From: Glebionis coronaria
Lineage: Eukaryota; Streptophyta; Magnoliopsida; Asterales; Asteraceae
Assembly (NCBI GenBank): GCA_025667525.1
Contig: CM046875.1
Coordinates: 288,256,140 to 288,320,139 of the forward strand
Direction: 5' to 3'
DNA length: 64,000 nucleotides
How positions within the stretch are numbered: position 1 is the first letter of the stretch; each line of letters begins with the position of its first letter. The notes under the pieces are model-generated. The model was not told the DNA's origin, did not search any database, and saw only the letters and a list, made by a program, of their open reading frames with translations. The position numbers were made by a program, and so were the translations under genes. Below, in pieces: positions 23,196-34,744 of the stretch.

Positions 23196-24018
23196 TGATG
23201 AGTTATACAAAATACTCACATGTGTGTCGAGTATATGTGCAATCGCTGATCAGGAGGGATTAGGACATAACCCCTTTGGTTTAATGGGTTTATGAGATTA
23301 GTGTTCTCGGGTTTAGGGGTGGGTAATAGTAAGTTTTAATATGTTTTAGGATTAGGTTAGTTGTTAGGCGCGAGTTAATATTAGTAACTGTATTTAAAAA
23401 GTGGGAAAAAATGGGTAAAGTGAATATGTGATGGGCTTAAATGGTGGTTGTTGCTTTGGGCTTCGGGTAAAGTGATGGGTAAAAAGGAGGAAACGAATTT
23501 CATTGTTGGCAGTTTAGTCCCTTGATTTTTGTGGTAAACAACAAAACAGTCCCTCTCTTTTTGCAAGTACTAGCTGATTTTTCCCTTTGCAAATAAGTTT
23601 GGTTTTGGGCAGATTTAGTCTTTGTGGTTTTGTAAACTTGGAATAAGGACTTATTTTGCAACTTGATCATTCTTCAAGGGTCATTCTTGACACATCTTTA
23701 GAATTAGGTACCCAATTGTATTTTTTGATGTTGAGAGGTATAAAGTGTTAATTCTTCAAACATGGAGGACTAAACATGTACATCTTCAAAACTTCAAGGG
23801 TATATTTAGAAATTATGCATTCGGCTCTGGTTCTTTTGTGTGGATTCGTTTCCCATGTTCGTTTTTGCTTGTTTCTTGTGACTTTTGGTTAATTCACGTT
23901 ATCCGAGCCTGCAATCACACAATGAAGAAAACAAAGGCTTTTGCAAGGTTTTATGATATTTTTCCATATTTTAAGCCCGATTTAGGAGATGACACTATGT
24001 ATAATTAGAGTCTCATCA
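23196..24018 (+). mobile_element. LTR-like copy (823 bp), same family as 1-787
   Basis: It begins TGATGAG and ends CTCATCA, a 7-bp terminal inverted repeat, and shares block order with 1-787 up to exactly the same last base. The flanks AGGGG and ATTCC are not a target duplication. It is therefore probably one LTR of an otherwise lost element; the GCCACAGGGG just before it could be a poor polypurine tract. No coding content is seen. Confidence 0.6.
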
Positions 24019-24603
24019 ATTCCCTGTACTAAACCATTGCCATTCCGTCACGTAATTCTAGAATTCGGTATCATAGCACTTCCAAAATTCATTTTTATTC
24101 AACATTTATTGAAAATAAACTTAACTTACTTAACTAGATGCGTATTAGACATAATGTATTGTTTTCATCATGAAAAAGTTAGTTTTAGGGTCAAAGAATA
24201 AGAACACGTGAATGCTTCATAGAAATAATTTCGTCGTCTCCGATTTTCATTTAATTCCATGCTAAGCGTGAAACATGATCATTGTTGTTTATAACTTAGT
24301 AATGCAAAAACTACTCATATGCCTTAATCGCGTACTTAGACTCCCTTATTCCTAATAGGTATCTCTTATATTTTAATTTTTGTCTTAATGATCACGAGGA
24401 TACATTTTTTTACTTATGCGTGAAAGAGATTAAGGTCCAAAAATAGAGTCGTAACAGTGTAACCAAAATCATTGAATTAAAAACATTTCCTAATAGATAA
24501 CGATGTCAAAAAATTAAGTAACAAGTAAGATTCGATAAACACGATTTTACAACGGATTTGAAAATTTGATTTATTACTAAGATTTTTATATGCCCCTAAC
24601 CGG
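24019..24603. other. No gene seen
   Basis: AT-rich sequence with no convincing frame, repeat boundary or motif. It leads into the unknown frame at 24604. Confidence 0.4.
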
Positions 24604-25073
24604 ATGGGCTTTATTATCTTTGGTTTACCTCGGTCTTTTATTCAACTTCGCCATGGAGCTTTTATTATGACTCCGGTATTGCCTTGCCTTTATTCCTCCA
24701 AAAACTCTTCCACTAAAAGAAACCTCAAGATAAGGATTAAGATACTTAAGCAAGGTTCTTCATCTTTTCTTACACCTAAGAATAAGGCTACTCCAATTCT
24801 CGTTTCTTCAACACCTTCACCACCTCTTGCACCATGTAAGACAAGTTCAACTCATGGTACTAACCATTATCATGGTTCTACCTCTTCTTCATTCCAATCT
24901 AGGATGAATGAGTTATCTTCACCCTTCTCTCCAAGTCCTCTCTTGGTTGAGAACCCCATACCCCTCCAAAGCATTCCTTTTGAGGATGACTTTGTTGAGC
25001 CTTCACCTATTTCACCCATTTCACCTTCGGACACCATGCCTCCTCCTCCTAACACTCCAATTTTGGGTGTTCA
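24604..25073 (+). pseudogene. Unknown Ser/Pro-rich reading frame, cut by a solo LTR (resumes 28214-28262)
   Basis: I do not recognise this frame. About 157 codons are open from ATG 24604 to the solo LTR. Removing the LTR and one target copy lets the same frame run from GV into PISNFLG and to a TGA at about 28260, about 172 codons in all. It has a basic segment (KRNLKIRIKILKQ, about residues 38-50), then Ser/Thr- and Pro-rich low-complexity sequence with PSPISPISPS and MPPPPNTP. There is no signal peptide, zinc knuckle or enzyme motif. A Gag-like or third-ORF fragment of an old element is possible, as is a decayed host gene. The join across the solo LTR is the best evidence that it was once translated. 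Confidence 0.4.
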
Positions 25074-28000
25074 TGTAACACCCCATTTTGATAAATGGAA
25101 TATCACAGGATAATTATGGCGTGTCATCAAAGCATGCAATTTAATATGTACAAACATACATGACCAAAAGGTAAAACCAGAATCAAACATCGGTTCCCAA
25201 ACATAAGCCCAAAACATAAATAAATTATATGAATTGAGAAGGACAAAACAGGTGTCTGAATAAGCATAAGTATAAGAAGGCCAAAAGGAGAAGAAGTCTA
25301 AGGCATCTTCCATCCTATGCACGCCCTCCAAATGCTCAAGTCTGTCCATGGGTACCTGCCGTTTTGGGACATGGAAATGAAAGTAACAACTGAGCAATAC
25401 GCTCAGTGAACGGATATAATAACAGTGACATGATAGCATAAACATAAGTAACGAATGAAATGAAAGTATGAAATGATAGTACAGCGGAATAATGTAAGTC
25501 CTAGAAAACCTAGTTTAACCTTATAAGACTGGTTTTATATTTCTTAAAAGACTTATGTAATTTGTACTGAAAACTGTTTTATATATATACCTAGAGCCCA
25601 TATAGATCATGTTATATCTACGTACATGAATACTTGGAGGGGTGGCCTCATCATGCAATTAGAGGGGCTGCCTTTAATTATATATATAATGAGTGGATGG
25701 ATCAGCTCCTATAACGGATGCAAGTCACACACCGTAATTACCATGTAGTCTTGCTATACTTGTCATAGGATGCACCCATTTTCCCAACATGATAATAATA
25801 ATAAAGGACAAATACTGTAAGGGATGCTGCAAGAAATCACTCTCCCGCAGAAGAGTCATAACATCGGTGCCTCCAGTGCTATGGTTATGGAACCCCCATA
25901 ACTAGGTGAAACTATTATGCATGTATATAGCTCAGGAAAATCTAAAATAATCATAACATACACTGATGTGTTTAAGACACTTAAACTATTGGGAAACAGA
26001 TGGCTGCAAACGAGGAATCCTAAATGTAGGAAGGAAAGATGTCCTTACTGAAGGACGGAATATCCGTACCTTATGTCCAGTAAATGAAGATGAAAACGAA
26101 AGTGGAAGATCACTCCGACTTCACGATAGCTACATAATAAAAGGGACGTATATGAGTTGTCTGATTAACTTATACTTAACTGATTATTAGTTTACTTGAT
26201 GTGTTCTTAACTTATTTTACTTGTTCTTGTCTGGTTTTCAGTGTTCTTAACTCATGTTACTGATTCATGTTAAATCATGTGTTTTCCTGATGTTCCATGT
26301 GTCCTGATTAGTGTATTACTCCTTGCTCACGGAGCGGCATGCCAAAAAAAAGATAGGATTTGAATCGATGAATTTAGACAGTAGGGTCAGAATAAACCTA
26401 GTTCTCCTATGTGTTAATATACTTGTTATATTATAATGAGTAACTTTCTAAAAATAGCAGGTTTCTAAAAATAGTAAGTTTCCAAAAATAGTAAGTTTCC
26501 AAAAATAGAAAGTTTTCATATCTAGAAATAAGCTTGATTAACAAGTATAAAAATTATAAGCTATAGTTTTAGTAAGCATAAAATATATAGGTCATGATTA
26601 TATAGTAAACTTTATTAAATCAATACTTTAGGCTAAAATAATAATTATTTTAATAATATAATGCATGGTTTTATTTAGGATTATTAATTAATAATATGAC
26701 ATGATTAATTTAATAAAGCTTTACCTTAGCTTGATAATCATATAATTAAATTAAGGTAGGGTTATTAATTTAATTAAACCTTGGTTAAAATAAATATAAA
26801 TTAATTAAGCTAAGCTCTTTATTAATTACATGTACATAAATAATTATATTGATAATTATTATAACATAAAGCTTATAGAACGGCTATGTTTCATTTGTCA
26901 TGATAATTATATTAATAATTATATCCTACGTTTCATGAATAATTATATCTAAACTAATTATATCTTAAATCATAATTAATTTAATTATTATTTAATGTCT
27001 TAATTGAATTAAATTAATAAAAGTAATTTAATAAAACAATCCATGTGTACCCGAGCCTACCGAAACTCCCATGTCTCTGTCGCACTAAACAACAACGCAA
27101 TAAGAAAAACTATCCAATAACAATTATGTCCAACATATGTATATAGTCCTATCCAACATATCGAAACTGTTCTGTCTGATATCCCTTATACTAGTTCTGT
27201 CCAATAAATAAACCGCAGAGTTGTCCAATAATTATACCTAGACCTGCTGCCTTGGTTTGGGTACCCCTAGTTTACATAATTTACCCCCGATCGACTACTA
27301 GTTCTTGTTGCTGATTCATTAATACCCACCGACTGAGCTGAGGTCCCACCGAGCAGCAGTGGCTAACCACTGTCTACCCAGGAGTTCCAACTGAGAGGTC
27401 TAACCTCTCGGTTGCCACTGTCTAGAACAGCCAACCCCCGTTGGGGTCCTTGTGGTTGCGGCTGACAAAGCAACATAACCACCGGCTGTGTTGAAATACC
27501 CCCCGAGACCATGTTTGGTCTCGGTTTGCGTGACCTTGTCAGAAACCAAACCCGAACACCTTGAATTCCAATGTTTTTAATTCTTGTTTAACATGTTTTA
27601 ATGATTGTTCTAAAAGATCTAAAACAATTAACATAGTAAATAAAAGATTAGAGATTTAAGCATACCGAATGGTGAATGATTAAAGATCTAGAACCACAAA
27701 CACTTTACCGTATTTATTTAGAGATCAAAAACCCAAATCTTCTTGTGTGGTTGATGATGTCGACGACCAGAAAAAGGGAGGAAGACACGACCGTGGGTTT
27801 TTGTTGTTTTTATTTTAGGGTTTCTTAATATTGTATGGTAATTAAATAAAACTCTTGGTGGTTTATTGGACATGGGCTAGGATTGTTAATGGCCCATGGG
27901 CCCTTTCTTTTTTGGCCTTCTCTTGCCATATAAATACAAACGCCCCCTTACACATTTATTTAATTTTCGTGTTTAATTATTTACTAGCGCGCGTTCGTGT

Positions 28001-28213
28001 TTTAAATTTCGTGATCTATTTCTTGTTATACTTATACATATTATACGTAAATACAATATTAGTATATGTAATTACTTATCGTATTCAATTAATATACGTA
28101 ACAATCATGTTAAATGTTCGTGTCGCATGTCGTATATTAATTGGTCGTAAAGTTTTAATTTATACATAATTTCATGTAATTAATGTTCTATGGATTTTAA
28201 AGCGGGTTTTACA
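25074..28213 (-). mobile_element. Solo LTR of a Tekay-type element (3140 bp)
   Basis: It runs from TGTAACACCCC to GGGTTTTACA like the LTRs at 10919 and 18304, with block homology through the 'ggcgtgtcatcaaagcat' start, the 'gaggggtg.cct' region (25638-25675) and the ACTTTCTA/AATAGCAGGTT repeats (26440-26525). No PBS or PPT adjoins it. Flanking pentamers are GTTCA (25069-25073) and GTTCC (28214-28218), a target duplication with one mismatch. The reading frame joins across it, so this is a solo LTR left by recombination. Confidence 0.8.
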
Positions 28214-28262
28214 GTTCCTATCTCAAACTTCTTGGGTAATCCATATTTCATTGGTTTTTGTT

Positions 28263-29103
28263 GAGGCACATAGTGCTACTTGTCCATGTTTTCTTTACAA
28301 CAACTACAACATCTAAAATCTTAGGATGGAAATGTTTGGGCTTCATGCAAGGTTGCAAGATTTATTGTTAACTTAGTTTACCAATCATCCACCTCCTAGG
28401 AGATGAATGATGATATTTTTAAAATATCTTTTCAAGAACTCAAGCCTAATAAGACTACTTAATCAAGATTAAAAATAGCTAGATTTTGTTTAGTTAGTTG
28501 TTTTCTTTATTTCTTGTACTTCTTTTTCCTTCGGGTTTTTACATGAATTTAATTTATGGATTTAGCTTTTGTGTCTCATAACTTATTTTTTTCTCACACT
28601 GATCAACTTCAATTTAAAGTAAAATTGAACCTAAATCTATCGTCACCTCTAAAACTTGATAAAACCTGATCAAAATGTTATCTAAATATTTTTTTCACCC
28701 TTTGTCAAGATACTCTTGTGAGTATGTTGCTGTTTAAGCAACTATAGCCTAACCTAGTGCTAATAGAGGTAAAAATCCAAGATTTGCTAAAATTTGAAAA
28801 AGTCTTGTCTTTTTTCAAACCTTCAAAAATTTAGATTTTGGCGCCCTCTATGGGCGGCTCAATAAATAGCCGCGGATCATTGTCAATAATGAGCCATAGG
28901 TTCATTTATTGAACCGCTGGCAAGGAGCCACATTTTTGTTCTTTTATGGTATTTCTTCTTTGACCAGTATTTTTTTCAAGATTCTTTGTTTGCCTATTTT
29001 AGCTAAACATTCCTTGAAACATTTTGTTTTTCTTTCTGTTCTTTACCTTGTCTATTTTCTTTAAAATCCTATTTTTTGGAAGTTCTCTTCTCATCCCTTA
29101 CAA
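28263..29103. other. No gene seen; GGCTC/GGTTC hairpins at 28853-28940
   Basis: AT-rich sequence without coding support. Within it GGCTCAATAAATAGCC (about 28855-28872) and GGTTCATTTATTGAACC (about 28898-28914) are short inverted repeats with related loops. Confidence 0.45.
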
Positions 29104-29684
29104 TGTCTTCTTCTTCTAAACTTAACCTTGACATGTCTTTGTCATAACCTTTTAAACCCAAAGCTTCTTCTAAGCTTTCCAAGAAACTGAAAATTTTGGT
29201 GAAACCTGTTTGGATCAGGAAGACCAAGGATCTCTATGAACCTTCTTCTCCCAAACCATGCAAGACTTCTACTTTCTATCCGTTTGAGTATTGAAATGAG
29301 TTTTACTCTATCAATCTAATTATCGCAGAAAAGAAAGCTCTTCCGCCACCACCTAAACCTTTCAACACACCTCAACTAAATGACCTCTCCTTTTTCCCTA
29401 ACCTAACTAAGTATTTTAATGGTAACCTCTCTTATCCACATTCTCCTTCTCCTCCACCACCTTCTTACTATAATGGACCTCCCCAATCAAATGATTTTGT
29501 TTTGCATCATGAAAGTTTGTGTGATTGTTGTAGATTTCAACAAATTGAACTTTCTCATGTATATGAGAAGTTAAATTTTCTTGAATTTCACTCGACCTCC
29601 TCTTCGAGTATTTGTTCCTGTGAGCAAATATCTAGAAGATGCACCTTTGTTTTATTTTTTCGATTAAAACACATCGTGTTCTAA
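29104..29684 (+). pseudogene. Unknown Pro-rich, Cys-containing reading frame with two stops
   Basis: From ATG 29104 one frame runs to TAA at 29682-29684, about 193 codons, interrupted only by TAA at about 29146 and TGA at about 29293. It starts with a Ser run, has a basic SSKLSKKLKILVKP segment, then PPPPKPF, SPSPPPPSYY and a CDCC..F followed by a short helix-like stretch. I do not recognise it. Its basic-then-Pro-rich layout resembles the frame at 24604, and both precede a SIRE-like 3' LTR on the same strand, so they may be remains of a Copia third ORF. That link is inference. Confidence 0.4.
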
Positions 29685-30374
29685 TTGTTTGAGTCAAAAA
29701 TAAAAACCTAAGCAATCTTGGAATACTACTTCTACTATAATAGTTGTTATGCTTATGTTGTTTATTTTATTATCTCTTGATTTTGTATTCATATTTTCAT
29801 ATATGAATCTCTTGTTGTTTGCGCTTTCATATTTGTTCAAATATGATTGGCATGTGTGTTATCTCTTGTTTTGCTAATTCTTTTATCACACATATTGTTA
29901 AGAGTTGATATTGGTTAAACCTTAAATTTTCTTGGGTGATTCCAAAATTCTATGTATTTAACCCATTTGATATTATATCTTCAAATTGTTGAATGTTTCT
30001 TTACCTTTATTGCAACAATTGTGAATTGAGCTTGTCAAATTACTATCCTTGGGCACCCTTAAAAAATAATTACTTTATAATTTGGGACTTCTTTTCTTTC
30101 TCCCTCTCAAGTTATTTAGTGAGTAGTGACTATTGCATGTACATTGGTGTTTCTTTTCTTTCTACTAACCTTTGTATGTAGCTTGTCTTGGTGCCCCAAG
30201 CTATGGGAGTAAGCACCAAGGGGGACCTACTAGGAAAGTCGATTCTTCTCTTCTTCAAAGACTTGTGCTACCTTTTTGTTTCGACCAAAAGGGGGAGAAA
30301 TGATAGTGATGATCTCGTTAATAAATCAAAAACTTTTTGTTTTTACATAAATGAGTTTATGGTTTGTCGTAATC
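29685..30374 (+). other. Non-coding 3' region of a SIRE-like Copia element
   Basis: The block at 30239-30305 (TCGATTCTTCTCTTCTTCAA, then CTACCTTTTTGTTTCGAC, then AAAAGGGGGAGAAA) is homologous to 34168-34238 near the second SIRE-like 3' end. A purine-rich GGGGGAGAAA here resembles an internal polypurine tract. No coding frame is supported. Confidence 0.5.
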
Positions 30375-30388
30375 AAAAAAAGGGAGAT
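30375..30388 (+). other. Polypurine tract before the 3' LTR
   Basis: AAAAAAAGGGAGAT lies immediately before TGTTAATGC, a typical Copia PPT/LTR junction. Confidence 0.7.
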
Positions 30389-31838
30389 TGTTAATGCAAC
30401 TGATGCCTAAAAACATTTTTTGTATAACTCATCTTTCTTAGTTTTGATCATAATAAAGTGTAAAAACATTTATCGGGAAAGATAATCGTTAGACGAATTA
30501 TTCAACAAATACTATCATCAAGGTAATGATCATTTAAGTCTTACACAAATATATCTTATACATGTTTAGTGATCATAAAAAGTGATTAACCTCAAAACTC
30601 GCATCTATTCAAATGTGACAAAATATTCTAATAGACTTTATTTTTAAAAAAATGTTTTATTAAAATAGAAAATGGAAATTTGAATTTGGCATATTCTAAA
30701 TGGTCTAAGAATATACCTTTGATGTAAAAACTTCACCAGATGGTATTTCCCAACTAGAAGACAAAACGAAGCGGCCTCTAGAGCCCGCGACTCAGTATAG
30801 GTGTCTGCTTCTCAATATCTATATTGAGCCACCAACCCATATCATGAGTCGCGCCCAGATAGTCGTTACTTATTGTCTCCTATAAATAGTGGATCATTTC
30901 TCCATTTTCTAAGAACCGATTTTCGACAGGTTTCTTCTTCTTATCTTCTTTCTATGTTTACAATCATTAGTAAATGGTTACTTAATTTGTTAAGTATGTT
31001 TACTTATGGTTATCCTCTTGATCCCCTTCTTTACTTGTCCAAAGAGAAGATCACTCACACATTTGTGATAAAAGATGAAGCCTTGATGAAGATCATCATT
31101 ATTTAGATCTAGTCATGTTCATCATTTTGTTTATTTCTGTCTTGTGTATATCCAAGGTATTTGTGTATACATGGATTAGTCTTGTGTAAATCCAAGTTAT
31201 ATGTGTATACTTGGATGTGTCTTGTGTTGTATTGTGTATTGTTTTTAAGTTCTCACTAAACTACAAAGTGATGTAATTGTGAGTATGAGTGTTGTGAGTT
31301 CTCACTTAACTAGAAAGTGATGTGTGTGTGAAGATTGGTTCTTGCTTTGGATTAGGACCCGACATTTAGCCTTGTGTCATAAAAGAAAATGGGCGATGAA
31401 GATTGGTTCTAGCTTTAGATTAGGACTCAAAATCTGGCCGTGTGTCAGAAAAGAAGATGGGTGACGAAGATTGGTTCTAGCTTTGGATTATGACTCGACA
31501 TCTAGCCTTGCGTCGCAAAAGAAGATGGACGACGAAGTTTGGTTCTAGCTTAGGATTAGAACTCGACATGTAGCGTAGTGTCAGAAAACATTGTAAGCGA
31601 CGTTGTAAGGTTTTCTCCGCCAAGAAGGGAGCTTGTGTATATAGTGAAAATCTCGAGTAAGGTGTACTTGAGGAGTGGATTAGGAATGGAGAGAGAGCTT
31701 CGTGCCGAAACACTATAAATCTTGGTGTCTTACCTTAGGTTGCTTATTTCCTTACTCTTTACTTATTCATCTTGACATTTATGCATTGCATTTCCATGAT
31801 CACTAGATATAGTAAATATTTTGGAAATTGACTTAACA
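30389..31838 (+). repeat. SIRE-like Copia 3' LTR (about 1450 bp)
   Basis: Begins TGTTAA after the PPT and ends CTTAACA, inverted ends TGTTAA/TTAACA. A TATA box TATAAATA is at 30881-30888. The LTR carries several tandem repeats downstream of it, and the 9-bp inverted repeat CGCGACTCA/TGAGTCGCG (30784-30792 and 30845-30853) upstream. Lineage assignment rests on structure, not on a coding match. Confidence 0.65.
31330..31601. repeat. 68-bp tandem repeat, four units
   Basis: Units start at 31330, 31398, 31466 and 31534, exactly 68 bases apart, each beginning GAAGATTGGTTCT (last unit GAAGTTTGG) and containing GGATTAGGACTCGACAT-like and 'gtgtcagaaaagaagatgg' parts. They lie in the LTR. Confidence 0.92.
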
Positions 31839-33225
31839 ACTATGAAACTAATTTTCAAGTAAAAGGTAATTTTGGGACCAACATAACTTTAATTAGGACC
31901 TTCATTAGGGAAACTACTCAACTCTCCCCTTCTAGTTTCTACAAACCCTAATCTCACTAATAAAATTAACCCTAATCCTTACATCCACCGCCTCCCATCT
32001 CTTTTCCATCTCTATATGCAGTCATCATCAAAAAATCATATACATCTCATTACAAAATCAAACACCAACCCTTGCTAGTTGAATAGGATATATCGCACTT
32101 GGATGTATGATTATTCTAACCACACAAACATATATAACCGTCATCGCTATTCGAATACAAAACAAGCACACCATCCGACCATTCTTTGTCATATCTAGTT
32201 TTCTCGAAGCTATTAAGGATTCTTCTATATCGGCTTCAAGATCTTTGTATAAAGGTCTCGTGTTGGAATATGCTCTACCTACGATACCTAGGGTAGGTTG
32301 TGAGTGTATCAATTCGAATTGATTTTTTTCTTTTTCTCAAAGAAGTATAGATGGTAATCAACAGACTTGTTTAATTACTTTCTTTTAAATTTTGATATCA
32401 TTAGAAGGTTTAACCTTCTCATAAGATCGATGATGATTATTGTTTCGTGCACTGATCTTTGAAGGTCATGAAATTAATTGTATTACACAAAAACAATTAA
32501 ACTGAGATATTTTTATTTATTCTCGATTGTTGTTGATTCTTGTTGTTGAGATGAGATGGAGATTGCTTAGGTTAGATGGTATTGTTCGAGAGATGGTTGT
32601 TGTTGATTCATTTGTCCAATAAAAAAATTGCCATAGTTTTTTTTCATAAAAAATGTTAGCTCCCTAATGACTTTCCTCGCGGAGTAAAGGTGATAATTCT
32701 CTCAAATAATTGATAATTCGCTTGGCCTTTTTTGTTACCTTGCGAGATTAAAAAAAACGATGGCTCGCCATCCTTTTCCCCAAAAAATCAGATCTGGTTT
32801 TTTCATGAAGATCAACTGTCCTTATTGAGTAAAAAACCCTCAAATAAAATAAACTTAAAAATAATCTGCAAAAAGCATGAATAAGCTATATAGCGGAGAC
32901 CACTTTATAACTTTTCAACAAGCTGTTCACCAAAAAGTGTAGCAAAAGTGATAAAAATGAAACCATGTACAGTATAAAACTGTTGTATTAAGGAGGAAAA
33001 GATAATAATAAAAAAAATTATGATAATAATAAAAAAATTATTTAGACAAATAAGCGAATATCAAATACCATCTAGACACAGAATCTGTAAACATTATAAA
33101 AATTTAGACTTTTTGACCATATGGACTAAACTACACCAATACCAACCATTCGTGACTCATAAGATTATTAATACGCTCTAAATAAGTCACGAATCAACAA
33201 ACATAAATAAAAAACACCTTGGTTA
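31839..33225. other. Unassigned region
   Basis: No domain is recognised. Two frames overlap on opposite strands near 32058-32322, neither with a recognisable motif. The stretch from about 32870 to 33225 may be internal sequence of the element whose LTR starts at 33240, but I found no Gag or Pol in it and no partner LTR to the left. Confidence 0.4.
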
Positions 33226-33237
33226 GCTCTGATGCCA
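33226..33237 (-). promoter_or_regulatory. Variant tRNA-Met primer-binding site
   Basis: The minus strand reads TGGCATCAGAGC, one base off TGGTATCAGAGC, two bases from the LTR end. Confidence 0.65.
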
Positions 33238-33239
33238 AT

Positions 33240-33519
33240 TGTTAACATATAAGATTCATAACAATCGGATTCGATCTGGAGGGCGGGGAGGATAAAAGTG
33301 ATGGTTAGACATTTTAGAGAGGGAAGGGAGATGTATGTGCATTATAGAGAGAGAAACAATTAATACACAATGGGTTATCCTCACCCCTACATGGAAGTAT
33401 GTAGGGGTATTTATAGTCTTGACACATATTAACTATTCTAACTTAACGAAACTAGTCCATGCGTGTGGCTATATGTAACTAATGTAATTCCGTATGACAC
33501 TCATATTTTAGGGCTAACA
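33240..33519 (-). repeat. Short Copia-type LTR (280 bp), minus strand
   Basis: It begins TGTTAAC and ends GCTAACA (plus-strand reading), with the PBS variant just left, which makes it a 5' LTR on the minus strand. A TATTTATA-like box is near 33407. A matching 3' LTR was not found in the window, so the element is truncated or rearranged. Confidence 0.6.
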
Positions 33520-34020
33520 ATTTTTCTTGAAGAAACCCTTGAAACCTCTTCCTCTTCTTTTTAGCTCTTGTCATTTCCTTTTCAAATAGTTGAGGTGGGG
33601 GATTAACCTTGAACTTGTCAAGTATGTCCTTGAGCCAGCCAAATTATGCTTTCAACGTTTTGAGCAACTACAGACTGCTTTGGCCTTGCTTCTTGGCTTC
33701 CCGTTGTTGAATTCTTAGCCATTTAGATAACCAAGCATCTTTAACTTGAAGTAATCATAGATTTGAACATTAGTCAGCTGGTTATTCCTCCAGATCACCA
33801 TTTGAGCTTTCTTAGATGTTTTATTGATTGTGTACTTTAATTTAGTGATTTCATATGGGTGAAGTCTATTTTGCACACAGGCGTCATATTTAGCCTTGAT
33901 TTTTCTCATTTTCTCTATGCGCTTCTTCTCAATTTCCTTCAGAGTTTCTCTCTGTATTTGTCTTTGTGAAGGGGTCATTATTCTTAGCTTGGCTTCATTC
34001 AGCTCTTTTTCCTTCTTGAT
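33520..34020 (-). pseudogene. Fragment resembling the C-terminal part of a Copia third ORF
   Basis: On the minus strand an 88-codon frame (33978-33715) starts MTPSQRQIQRETLKEIEKKR: a highly charged coiled coil rich in Lys and Glu, then YEITKLKYTINK and a VIWRNNQLTNVQIYDYFKL segment. After a stop the same kind of sequence goes on to about 33525, with LKDILDKFKVNPPPQLFEKE. The style and order (charged helix, then a compact domain) match what I recall of proteins downstream of pol in Asteraceae Copia elements, of which 62623-63982 is another example. The frame abuts the 280-bp LTR at 33519. It is decayed, and the assignment is tentative. Confidence 0.45.
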
Positions 34021-34038
34021 GTTTTCTAATCTCTTTGG

Positions 34039-34315
34039 ATGATGGGTTTAAGGTTTGGATTCTTGCCACCCAACCGACGACTACAAATAACGACTACCTT
34101 TTTGGATGCAATCTCTCTTGAAGTCGATCATTCTCTTCTACAAACGAAGACTACCTTTTTGGATGCAACTCTCTCGACGTTGATTCTTCTCTTCTACAAA
34201 CAGCGACTACCTTTTTGCTTCGACAAAAGGGGAAGAAAGAAGTGTAAACGAATAACTTCTACATTTTACTATGCGTTACGGTTTACTTGTTTGTCATCAT
34301 CAAAAAGAGGGAGAT
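34039..34315 (+). repeat. SIRE-like 3' region with a tandem 57-bp unit, ending in a PPT
   Basis: GACTACCTTTTTGGATGCAA followed by 'ctctct...ttcttctcttctacaaac' repeats about 2.4 times (34090-34215, period about 57). The last partial unit runs into CTTCGACAAAAGGGGAAGAAAGAAG, homologous to 30239-30305. The block ends in CAAAAAGAGGGAGAT, a PPT. Confidence 0.65.
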
Positions 34316-34744
34316 AGTTAACAAAAACATTACGATGTTTAATCAATATAACCCCTTTATGTTTTTGTGATGTCAAACATATAACCCGCAATACATTATG
34401 TAAAACATGTAAGGTACTCGTAATCACTTATGCATCTATATGTATACTTCTCTAGACACCTTCAAGTTCGCATTCGTCATGAAGGACAAAAATGTCGTGG
34501 TTCCTTATAGGTACCCCCGGATCCTTAAATATATTGAACCACGAGAACATTTAACGAACCACGAACAGACTAGCCATTAAGGCTCAATCAAGACTTCTAG
34601 AGGCTTTTAGAATATGGAGGGAAAATAATAAATTCAGAATTCAAATTTTGAATTTGGGCTCCAAGAAGATAAGGTGCGTTCTTTTATCCCATGGTTAGTC
34701 CACCCTTTTATCCATTGGATCAAAGAGACCTCTCCAAGGCAAGA
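34316..34744 (+). repeat. Truncated SIRE-like LTR
   Basis: AGTTAAC follows the PPT where TGTTAAC is expected. The sequence resembles the start of the 30389 LTR in layout, though it is diverged. It is cut at 34744/34745 by the Tekay LTR. Confidence 0.55.

Noticed and set aside
32058..32322. Frames on both strands near 32.1-32.3 kb as a possible small gene
   Set aside because: They overlap almost fully on opposite strands, lack motifs and have no visible splice or promoter context. I could not support either.
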